DNA of 64,000 nt from Nocardia terpenica (GTDB taxonomy: Bacteria; Actinomycetota; Actinomycetes; Mycobacteriales; Mycobacteriaceae): assembly GCF_013186535.1 (NCBI RefSeq), contig NZ_JABMCZ010000001.1, positions 1,426,001 to 1,490,000 of the forward strand. The letters are read 5' to 3'. Under the pieces are notes generated by a model that was not told the DNA's origin, searched no databases, and saw nothing but the letters and a program-made list of their open reading frames with translations. Positions 1 to 7,236 of this stretch are shown here, in pieces. A program made the position numbers and the translations under genes. How positions within the stretch are numbered: position 1 is the first letter of the stretch; each line of letters opens with the position of its first letter.

Positions 1-535
1 CCGATTGATTCTGTTGTTCGAGCATCTGCGCGGGGAACAGGCGCAGCTGCTCGGTGGTGCGGCGAGCGCCGGACTGCTGATGCAGCTGGGGCCCGCGGCG
101 GAGGCGGGGGCCGCCGCGGATTTCGTCGGTCGCGGTTACCGTTTCGTGCTGTCCCAGCTGACCGAGCAGGTCGGCCGCGGCTTCACCGACGGCACGTCCG
201 ACACCACCGGCGATTCGGTGACCGCGACCAGCACCGACAACTACTCGCCCAGTTCCGCGGGCCGATCCGATTCCCGATCGCGCGCGGTGACCTGGTCGCA
301 GACCAGCAGCTGGTCGCGGTCGAGCTCCACCTCGACCTCGCACACCTGGGCCCGGGCCTACGAATACGCGGTGGAGCCCACCACCTTTCAGTCGCTGCCG
401 CCGACCGCGTTCATCCTGGTGGAAACGACCCCGCGCGGGCGGCGGGTGGTGGCCGGGGACTGCAATCCCGGGATCGCGCTGCTGGACCGGGTGGCGACGC
501 GTCCCCGCGGTGATTCCGAGGTCGTAACATGTTGA
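1..535 (+). CDS. C-terminal part of a probable TraD/HerA-like ATPase (5' end outside window)
   Basis: The reading frame is open to the left edge, so only the last ~178 codons are present. The middle is a Ser/Thr-rich, low-complexity stretch, followed by a tail reading RAYEYAVEPTTFQSLP, then an ILVE segment and a DCNPGIALL motif. From memory this tail resembles the C-termini of conjugation-type P-loop ATPases that sit next to DUF87/HerA proteins, but no Walker motif lies in the visible part, so the identity is inferred. The stop overlaps the start of the next gene by 7 nt, which implies translational coupling with the HerA-like ATPase. Confidence 0.5.
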   Translation, partial: RLILLFEHLRGEQAQLLGGAASAGLLMQLGPAAEAGAAADFVGRGYRFVLSQLTEQVGRGFTDGTSDTTGDSVTATSTDNYSPSSAGRSDSRSRAVTWSQTSSWSRSSSTSTSHTWARAYEYAVEPTTFQSLPPTAFILVETTPRGRRVVAGDCNPGIALLDRVATRPRGDSEVVTC

Positions 536-3339
536 ACGGCTTCGGTTTTCACCAGGTGCTCAGCACGCCCACTCCACCCGTGAACGGCGACCGGACGGGC
601 GGCCCGGGCGAGGGCGGCACGCGGGCGGCGCTGTTCGCCGCCCTCGCCGCCGCCCACGCCGAACTGTCCGCCGCCGGGCCGGGCGCGGGCCTGGCGGTCG
701 CCTGGGACCGGCTGGGCCACGGGCGGCGGGTGCGGGTCCTGATCGGGGGTACGCCGCGATTCCCCGCCGTGACCGTCTCCGGCGAATCGCCCGTGGCGGT
801 GATGTATCCGCCGGGAACCATTGCCCGCCAGGTCGATTCGGCGTCGGTGCGGGAGCAGTGGCGGCGGCTGCCCGCTTGGACGCGGTGCACCGGCCGCGCG
901 GACGCGCTGTGGCTGCCGCAGCGGCCGACCGTCGACGGACGATCGCGGCGCGGCGGATTCGAGGACTATGTCGCGCATCTGCCCGACCGGTTCGTCTGGC
1001 TGATCCTGGCCTTCCCGGTGCCGGTGCCGCAGGTCGACGACGAACTCGCCGACCTGGAGGTGCGGCTGCCGCGGCTGCGGACCCGGGAGGATTCCGAGCC
1101 CGCCCGGATCGCGGTGCAGCGCGGGGAATCCCGCTACCGGGAGCTGTCTCGCGCCCGGGCCGCCGGACTGTGGCACGTGCACGTCCTGGTCGGTGCGGCC
1201 GACCCCGCCGCGGCCCTGCGCGCGGCCGGATTGCTGTGCAGCGCCGCCGATCTGGACGAACTGCCGTATGTGCTGACCCCGCAGCCGATCTCGGGCGGCG
1301 CCGAGCAGATCTGGTCCGCGCCGGTCACGGGCCGCGACGACGGTGACCGGTCGCCGTTCGTGGCCGACGCGGAACTGCTGGCGGCACTGGCCCGCCCACC
1401 GCGGCGCGAGCTGCCCGGGATACGCACGGTGGAGGCGGTCGGGTTCGATCTGACGCCCGAACGCGAGGGCGAGATCGATGTCGGCGCGGTGCTCGACGAC
1501 GGCGACCGGCCGGTGGACCGGTTCACCGTCACCCGCGCCACCCTCAACCGGCACGGATTCGTCACCGGCGCAACCGGATCGGGGAAATCGCAAACCGTGC
1601 GGCACCTGCTCGAGGGGTTGGGCGCGATTGCGGTGCCGTGGCTGGTGATCGAGCCCGCCAAGGCCGAATACGCGGCCATGGCCGGTCGGACGGGCGCGCC
1701 CGTCACCGTGATCCGTCCCGGCGACCCCGCCGCCGTCCCCGCGGGCATCAACCCGCTCGAGCCCGAGCCGGGATTCCCGATTCAGACCCACATCGACCTG
1801 ATCCGCGCCCTGTTCCTGGCCGCGTTCGATGCCGTCGACCCGTTCCCCCAGGTACTTTCGCACGCCCTCACCCGCTGCTACACCGACCTGGGCTGGGACA
1901 CCGTCACCGGCGACGCCCGGCGGCCCGGTCGCCCGCCGCGCTATCCGCGCCTGAGCGACCTGCAGGCCACCGCGCTCGCGGTGGTCGACACCATCGGCTA
2001 CGGGCGCGAGATCACCGACAATGTCCGCGGTTTCATCGATGTGCGGCTGGGCGCCCTGCGGCTCGGCACCCCCGGCCGGTTCTTCGAGGGCGGCTACCGG
2101 CTCGACATGGCCGCGCTGCTGCGCCGGAACACGGTCATCGAGATCGAGGACATCGGCAGCGACTCGGACAAGGCGTTCCTCATCGGCGCGGTCCTGATCC
2201 GGGTCGCCGAACACCTACGCGCCCACCGCGATCGGGACGAGGCCGAGCTGGCCCACGTCACCGTGCTCGAGGAGGCGCACCGCCTGCTGCGCCGCGCCGA
2301 ACCCGGCACCGCGGTGGCGTACGCGGTGGAGCTGTTCGCCGCGCTGCTGGCGGAGATCCGCGCCTACGGCGAGGGAATCCTTGTCGCCGAACAGATCCCG
2401 AGCAAGATCACCGCCGATGTCGTCAAGAACACCGCGCTGAAGATCGTGCATCGCCTGCCCGCGACCGAGGATCGCGAACTCGTCGGCGCCACCATGAATC
2501 TCGATGCCGCGCAGTCGCGGCACGTCGTGTCCCTGCCGCCGGGCCGGGCGGTGGTCTTCGCCGACGGCATGGATCGGCCCATCCGCATCGAGGTCCCGCT
2601 CGGCCGGGCGCGCGAGGCACGGCGGCCGACGCCGCTGCCGCCGCTGTCGCCGAGCCCGGCCCGCCCGCCGCTGGCGCTGCGGGACCTGCATCGCGCGCAC
2701 CGGTTCGCCGAGGACCCGCGCCTGCTGCTGTGGATCGAACTGCTGCTGCTGGCGCACCTCGTCGGCCGCCCGGCCGCGCGCCCGGACCCGGCATGGCTCG
2801 CGGAAGCGGAGGACGCGGCGACGCCGCTGCTGTTCGCCGAGGCCGTCGACCACCTGATCGCGACCGCGGTCGATCGCCGATACATCGGCCTGAGCGCCTA
2901 TTTCCCGCCCGACGAATTCGCCGACCACCTGCGCGCCGCCGCGGCCGAGCCGTGCTCCGGCGCCGAAACACACTGGCAGGCAGGACGATACCGATGGATC
3001 GACGTCGAACAGGCGCTGCGCGCGCCGGGCCTGCCGCCGGACCGCCCGCACCCCGACACCGAGCGGTGGGCGCGGCGCGGGCTGCACCTGCCCGCCACCA
3101 CTCTCGCCGAGCAGATCGACACGCTGCACGCCCATCCGGACAACTTCGCCGACCGCCGCATCGTCACCGGCCCCACCCCGAACCTGCTGGCGGCGACCAT
3201 CGCTCGGCGCAGCCGCGCCGACTCACCCGAACGCCGCCTCCGCCACGCCACCACCCACCTGCGCGATCTGGGCCGCTGGCCCCTCGCCCTGCTCGGCGAG
3301 GACGACAGCGCCGCGCCACCGACCGGGAGCGACCCGTGA
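529..3339 (+). CDS. HerA/DUF87-family ATP-binding protein
   Basis: This 936-aa P-loop ATPase has a Walker A motif GATGSGKSQT at about residues 345-355 and a Walker B-like VTVLEEAHRLL near residues 578-588. The segment RFTVTRATLNRHGFVTGA before Walker A is typical of HerA-type hexameric DNA translocases, and VLVAEQIPSKI-type sequence (LVAEQIPSKITADV) with VVKNTALKIVHRLP follows, as in DUF87/DUF853 proteins. Residues beyond ~700 match nothing I recognise. ATG at 529 has a GAGG ribosome site about 8 nt upstream. The gene overlaps its upstream neighbour by 7 nt and the downstream gene by 4 nt (GTGA), so the three are likely one operon. HerA homologues in such small cassettes often power defence complexes; that role is inferred here. 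Confidence 0.85.
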   Translation: MLNGFGFHQVLSTPTPPVNGDRTGGPGEGGTRAALFAALAAAHAELSAAGPGAGLAVAWDRLGHGRRVRVLIGGTPRFPAVTVSGESPVAVMYPPGTIARQVDSASVREQWRRLPAWTRCTGRADALWLPQRPTVDGRSRRGGFEDYVAHLPDRFVWLILAFPVPVPQVDDELADLEVRLPRLRTREDSEPARIAVQRGESRYRELSRARAAGLWHVHVLVGAADPAAALRAAGLLCSAADLDELPYVLTPQPISGGAEQIWSAPVTGRDDGDRSPFVADAELLAALARPPRRELPGIRTVEAVGFDLTPEREGEIDVGAVLDDGDRPVDRFTVTRATLNRHGFVTGATGSGKSQTVRHLLEGLGAIAVPWLVIEPAKAEYAAMAGRTGAPVTVIRPGDPAAVPAGINPLEPEPGFPIQTHIDLIRALFLAAFDAVDPFPQVLSHALTRCYTDLGWDTVTGDARRPGRPPRYPRLSDLQATALAVVDTIGYGREITDNVRGFIDVRLGALRLGTPGRFFEGGYRLDMAALLRRNTVIEIEDIGSDSDKAFLIGAVLIRVAEHLRAHRDRDEAELAHVTVLEEAHRLLRRAEPGTAVAYAVELFAALLAEIRAYGEGILVAEQIPSKITADVVKNTALKIVHRLPATEDRELVGATMNLDAAQSRHVVSLPPGRAVVFADGMDRPIRIEVPLGRAREARRPTPLPPLSPSPARPPLALRDLHRAHRFAEDPRLLLWIELLLLAHLVGRPAARPDPAWLAEAEDAATPLLFAEAVDHLIATAVDRRYIGLSAYFPPDEFADHLRAAAAEPCSGAETHWQAGRYRWIDVEQALRAPGLPPDRPHPDTERWARRGLHLPATTLAEQIDTLHAHPDNFADRRIVTGPTPNLLAATIARRSRADSPERRLRHATTHLRDLGRWPLALLGEDDSAAPPTGSDP

Positions 3340-4955
3340 GAATCGACAGCCATCCACCGCCCGAGCCCGCCGACCGGTCCGACCTCCCCGCCGAACCGGA
3401 CCGTCCCGCCGCCGAGAACCACCAATGGCGCACGGACACCGAACGATTACTGCGGATCGACAGCGAAACCGCTGCCGACCAAGTCATTTCCGATGCCCCG
3501 GATACCGACAGCGCGCGTCTGGTGGACGTGGACCCCGCGCCGGATCGGTCGTCGGCCGCGCCGGTGACCGGTGACCGATCCGAAGACCCAGCAGGGGACC
3601 CTGACCACGCCCCGATCGTAACGTCCGGCGAGAGCGTCTCTGCCGCAACCAATTCCATCGAATCGCCCGCACCTCCCGACACCGCCGCCACCGTCGAGCG
3701 CACCGAGGTGACCGATGCCGCCGAGCGCCGAGACCTGGTCACCGACGCCGTCGCCACCCACTACGGCGTCGACAGCGACGAGGGGAGAGCCGCCATCGGG
3801 AAAGCCTACGACACGGTGCGGGAGCATCTGGCCCCGCTGATCGTGCACGCCACCGCCTCGATTCTCGAGGACTGCAAACAGATCGCCGCCGAACGTCCCG
3901 ACACCCGGGTGGTATTCCTGGGGCGCGACGCCCACACCATGGCCCTCGCCGCCCGGGAACTCGACCCGGAGTTCTTCGAGGAGCACTGCACCGAGATGAC
4001 CATCTCCCGATCCCTGGCCGACGCGGTGGTCCAGGACGTGGAAGCGCACAGCGACAAGACCTTCGACGAGCTCGAGACCTCCTTCCGCACCGCCCGCGAC
4101 GGCGTCGACCCCGATGCGGTCCCCGGCGCCCGCGCGCAGATGACGCAGTACATGGAGTTGCGCGGCGTGCCCGTCGGCACCCCCGGTACCCCGATCGTGT
4201 TCGTGGACACCAGCTTCCGCGGCACCGTGCAGGAGTTGATCCAAGCCGCCTACCCGAACACCCGGTGCGAGGGCCACTACCTGATCTTCGGCGAGGCCGA
4301 GCGAGATCCGCACCCGCACACCAAGACCGGGCATCTGCTGCACCAATCCGCCGATGGCACAGTGGTTTCCCACGATCCCGCCGTGCCCGCCGAGCTGGCG
4401 CCGCAGCTGTCGGACAAGGACACCGTGCTGGCCATCGAGCAGACCCTGCGCGGGCCGTGGTCGAAGGCCGAGCGGTTCGGCTCCGGCGCGATCCCCGAGC
4501 AGCATCTGGAATCGCCCCCGCTCGATCAGATCGCCCCGCCGCGCGTGGCGCCCGAATACCAGGGCGCCACCGTGCGGCTCGCGGTCATGGACGCCAATCA
4601 GCACGCGGTCGCCGACTGCGCCCGCGACTACGCCGGGCGCGCCGAGGCCGGGCAGGACATCGGCGGCGAACTCGCCGCAAAGACCGAAGCGGGGCTGCGG
4701 CAGGTGCGATCATGGGCCACACGGTCGTCCGGCACCGACACGGAGCTGGCGGGGCTGCTCGATTCCTTCGTCCGCCGCAGCGACAAACACATTGTCGCCC
4801 AGCTGCATGCGGCCCTGGGCGATCGCGGCATGTCACCCACCGATATCGCCGATGCCTGGCAGGAGTTCGACAAGCTCGGCTCAATGGACGAAAAGCAAGC
4901 CTTCGCCAACACCTACGACCACACCACCGAGAGCACAGGAGACGAGCATGGGTGA
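3336..4955 (+). CDS. Unrecognised 539-aa protein with a FLGRDxH module
   Basis: A GTG start inside the GTGA overlap with the HerA gene gives 539 aa. The first ~130 residues are Pro/Asp/Ser-rich and look disordered. A folded part follows, with VVFLGRDAHTMALAARELDP around residue 190, ISRSLADAV, and IVFVDTSFRGTVQELI around residue 290. The order of an FLxRDG-like motif, an SR segment and a VD-x-GT-Q motif recalls the C-terminal module of COG5610-type HAD-related proteins, but the match is weak and no catalytic assignment is safe. The final ~150 residues are acidic and probably helical. Its stop overlaps the nucleoside hydrolase start by 8 nt, so it is almost certainly co-translated with its neighbours. 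Confidence 0.6.
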   Translation: MRIDSHPPPEPADRSDLPAEPDRPAAENHQWRTDTERLLRIDSETAADQVISDAPDTDSARLVDVDPAPDRSSAAPVTGDRSEDPAGDPDHAPIVTSGESVSAATNSIESPAPPDTAATVERTEVTDAAERRDLVTDAVATHYGVDSDEGRAAIGKAYDTVREHLAPLIVHATASILEDCKQIAAERPDTRVVFLGRDAHTMALAARELDPEFFEEHCTEMTISRSLADAVVQDVEAHSDKTFDELETSFRTARDGVDPDAVPGARAQMTQYMELRGVPVGTPGTPIVFVDTSFRGTVQELIQAAYPNTRCEGHYLIFGEAERDPHPHTKTGHLLHQSADGTVVSHDPAVPAELAPQLSDKDTVLAIEQTLRGPWSKAERFGSGAIPEQHLESPPLDQIAPPRVAPEYQGATVRLAVMDANQHAVADCARDYAGRAEAGQDIGGELAAKTEAGLRQVRSWATRSSGTDTELAGLLDSFVRRSDKHIVAQLHAALGDRGMSPTDIADAWQEFDKLGSMDEKQAFANTYDHTTESTGDEHG

Positions 4956-5955
4956 CATCGACGCCGGCGACCCCAGGGAAACGCCGCAGTCGGCCTGGGG
5001 GTCGTTACTGGGTTTCGCCGACCGCTACGCCGATCTCGGCTACCGATCCCTGGCCGAGCAGCTGCGCGCGGGCGGGCCGCCGCCGCCCTCCGTGCAGGGC
5101 ACCCCGATCATCGTCGACTCCGATATCGGCGGCGACCCGGACGACGCCATCGCGGTCACCTGCGCCGCACGCAATCTGCCCGAGGTGGCGCTGATCCTCA
5201 CCGCGGACGAACATCGCGGCCGCCGTGCCCGTTTCGCCCGCCACCTGCTCGACCTGATCGAGCGGCCCGACCTGCCCGTCGTCTCCGGCGCCGACCTCGG
5301 CAACACCCGCTATCACGCCGTCGACGGCCTGATCCCCGACACCGTCGCCGAGCAGCCCACCGACATCGTGGCCGCGGTGCGCGCGGTCTGCGCGGGCACC
5401 GAGGGGCCGGTGCGCTGGGTCGGCCTGGGACCGCTGAGCAATCTCGCCCACGTGCTGCGGTCCGCCCCGGAGCTCAACGCGCGGTTGGTCGTCACCCAGA
5501 TGGGCGGCGCCATCCACTACCGCCGCCCGGACCGGGCCGAGCACAACTTCCGGCTCGATCCCGACGCCGCCCGGTATGTGGTGGCGACCGCGCGCGAGCT
5601 GCTGCTGGTGCTGTCGGACACCACGTTCACCGACGAGATCGCCATCGACTCCGGCACCGACATCTATCGCGCCCTGGCCGCCGACGCCGCCCCCGCCTGG
5701 GCCGCGGTGCTGCGCGCCCACCTGGACCAGTGGTTCGCCCGCTTCTATCCGGCCAGCCTGCAACACGATCCGCTGACCCTCACCGCCGCGCTGCAACTGC
5801 CGTTCATCGACTTCACCCGCCGTCGCATCAGCCTCGGCCCGGACGCCCGGATGACCGTGGCCGGAGACGATTCCGAGGGCCACCCCACCTGGATCACCAC
5901 CGGCGCGGACTATCCCGCGTTCCGGGCGTGGCTGAGCAAACAGATCCACTACTGA
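4948..5955 (+). CDS. Nucleoside hydrolase-fold (IUNH family) protein
   Basis: This 335-aa protein belongs to the inosine-uridine nucleoside N-ribohydrolase family, which uses a Ca2+-bound aspartate cluster to cleave N-glycosidic bonds. Residues 57-67 read DSDIGGDPDDA, the family signature, and VTQMGGAIHYRR...AEHNFRLDP (about residues 186-212) matches the second active-site segment, with AEHNF replacing the usual AEFN. Start: ATG 4948 overlaps the previous gene by 8 nt. Housekeeping nucleoside hydrolases normally sit with transporters or kinases; here the enzyme lies between a HerA ATPase cassette and a SLOG protein, so an effector role acting on a nucleotide or NAD-like substrate is possible. 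That is inference; ordinary nucleoside salvage is the alternative. Confidence 0.85.
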   Translation: MGDIDAGDPRETPQSAWGSLLGFADRYADLGYRSLAEQLRAGGPPPPSVQGTPIIVDSDIGGDPDDAIAVTCAARNLPEVALILTADEHRGRRARFARHLLDLIERPDLPVVSGADLGNTRYHAVDGLIPDTVAEQPTDIVAAVRAVCAGTEGPVRWVGLGPLSNLAHVLRSAPELNARLVVTQMGGAIHYRRPDRAEHNFRLDPDAARYVVATARELLLVLSDTTFTDEIAIDSGTDIYRALAADAAPAWAAVLRAHLDQWFARFYPASLQHDPLTLTAALQLPFIDFTRRRISLGPDARMTVAGDDSEGHPTWITTGADYPAFRAWLSKQIHY

Positions 5956-6071
5956 CCATCCCGCCGGTCGCGGGCGCACCACACCAGCACACCGAGCGCG
6001 GCGACCACGATCCCCACTGCCGCGACCATCACCCAGTCGAGCGGTGATTCGTTCCTGCGATGTCGTCCCAT
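5949..6071 (-). CDS. Tiny single-pass membrane protein, antisense to the cassette
   Basis: A 40-codon ORF begins at ATG 6071 with GAAGGAG about 12 nt upstream and ends in TAG at 5949-5951, overlapping the end of the nucleoside hydrolase gene. The peptide has a basic N-terminus (MGRHRRNESP), one hydrophobic span WVMVAAVGIVVAALGVLVW at residues 13-31, and a charged tail ARDRRDGQ. The shape is that of a small type I or III membrane peptide. It lies in the only gap of the cassette, before the SLOG gene. It could be a holin-like or regulatory micropeptide, or chance; no homologue is recognised. Confidence 0.4.
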   Translation of the reverse strand: MGRHRRNESPLDWVMVAAVGIVVAALGVLVWCARDRRDGQ

Positions 6072-6243
6072 CGTCGTCGAACGCTCCTTCCTGGTCTCGA
6101 ATCGCTATGTCCACCAACGCATATAGGGGTTCCACACCGCCACCTCGACGCTACAAGCAACACCTCGTTAAAACGGACCAGATTTTGGCCATCTGCGGCA
6201 AACCGGGTTGTTGTTTTCCGAGCGAGCGGAAAAATGCGGGGAC

Positions 6244-7236
6244 ATGACGAACTCCGCGCTGGAATCCGCTCTGGGAAGCTTCGGACGCCGGGTACGACGT
6301 CTGACCCCGGATACCATGCTCGTCGCCGACGAGTTGCTGATCGCGCTCGCCGGCCCGGAAGCCATCCACCAGCCCACCGATCGAGCTCACCTGGCCGAAT
6401 GGGTCGTCGAGCAGCTGCACCATCTGATCGCCGCGCTCTCCGACGACATCGACCGCCGCATCGCCGAGGCCGTCCTCGCCACCCGCCCCGAGTTCTACGG
6501 CAAGGGCATCGGACAGGCCCGCGCCTATCTGCGCAGCCATCACGAGAGCTATGTCGACAGCGCCTACAAGCGGCGGCGCTCGGTGGTGATCGCGCAGCTG
6601 GCCGCGAGTCTCGACAAGGCATACCAGCTCAAGTGCGCGCCCCGCGTCTTCCTGTCCGGCCGTTACACCAGCGAGGACACCGGGCGCCCGATCGCCGACG
6701 CCCTCGGGGCCGCCCTGGCCACCCTGCCGATCACCCTCATCTGCGGTGGTTCACGCGTGGGAGCGCACACCGCCTACGCGATGGCCCGTGCCCTGCGCGC
6801 GGACGGCACCTATTCGCCCGACCGCACCACCCTGTACGTGCGCACCGAATCGACCCGGATCGCGCCGATCTATCAGCCGCTCGGTCATGTCATCCACGTC
6901 GACACCTGCCGCACCGAGACGCGGCGCACCATGCTTCGTAATGCGCAGCTGTGCCTGGTTTTCGGCGGCGGTGACTTCGGCGATGCCGACGGCAACGGCA
7001 CCGCGGAGGAAACCGATCTCGCCCGCGAGCGCGGCATACCGATCGTCCCGCTCGCCACCACCGGCGGTGTCGCCCAACAACTCTGGCTGACTCACCGCGC
7101 CGACGCCCACCGCCACCTACCGGGCCCCCGCGTCGCCGACTACGACGATCTCGACCACCGTGACCCGGCCGTCGCCATCACCGCCGCACTGCACCTGGTC
7201 ACCCATCACCTCGCGCTACCCGCGGTCCTCGCCTGA
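6244..7236 (+). CDS. SLOG-like Rossmann-fold protein
   Basis: This 330-aa protein has an N-terminal helical part (about residues 1-130) and a C-terminal Rossmannoid domain. FLSGRYTSEDTGRPIADALG (from ~136), ITLICGGSRVGAHTAYAMA (~165) and LVFGGGDFGDADGNGTAEE (~238) fit the SLOG/LOG superfamily, whose GG- and E-containing loops bind nucleotides or nucleotide-derived signals. SLOG domains are known as sensors or processing enzymes in bacterial conflict systems. ATG 6244 is chosen because family similarity starts after it and GGGGACATG gives a weak ribosome site; an in-frame ATG-less extension to 6208 is unlikely. It follows the ATPase/nucleoside hydrolase run by 288 nt on the same strand. Confidence 0.65.
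   Translation: MTNSALESALGSFGRRVRRLTPDTMLVADELLIALAGPEAIHQPTDRAHLAEWVVEQLHHLIAALSDDIDRRIAEAVLATRPEFYGKGIGQARAYLRSHHESYVDSAYKRRRSVVIAQLAASLDKAYQLKCAPRVFLSGRYTSEDTGRPIADALGAALATLPITLICGGSRVGAHTAYAMARALRADGTYSPDRTTLYVRTESTRIAPIYQPLGHVIHVDTCRTETRRTMLRNAQLCLVFGGGDFGDADGNGTAEETDLARERGIPIVPLATTGGVAQQLWLTHRADAHRHLPGPRVADYDDLDHRDPAVAITAALHLVTHHLALPAVLA

Noticed and set aside
388..2214. Long minus-strand frame opposite the HerA gene (608 codons), and similar long frames opposite dxs, the CAR genes and the purine operon
   Set aside because: They are antisense shadows from GC-rich third positions: repetitive Arg/Gly/Pro/His composition, no domain, fully overlapped by genes with clear motifs.
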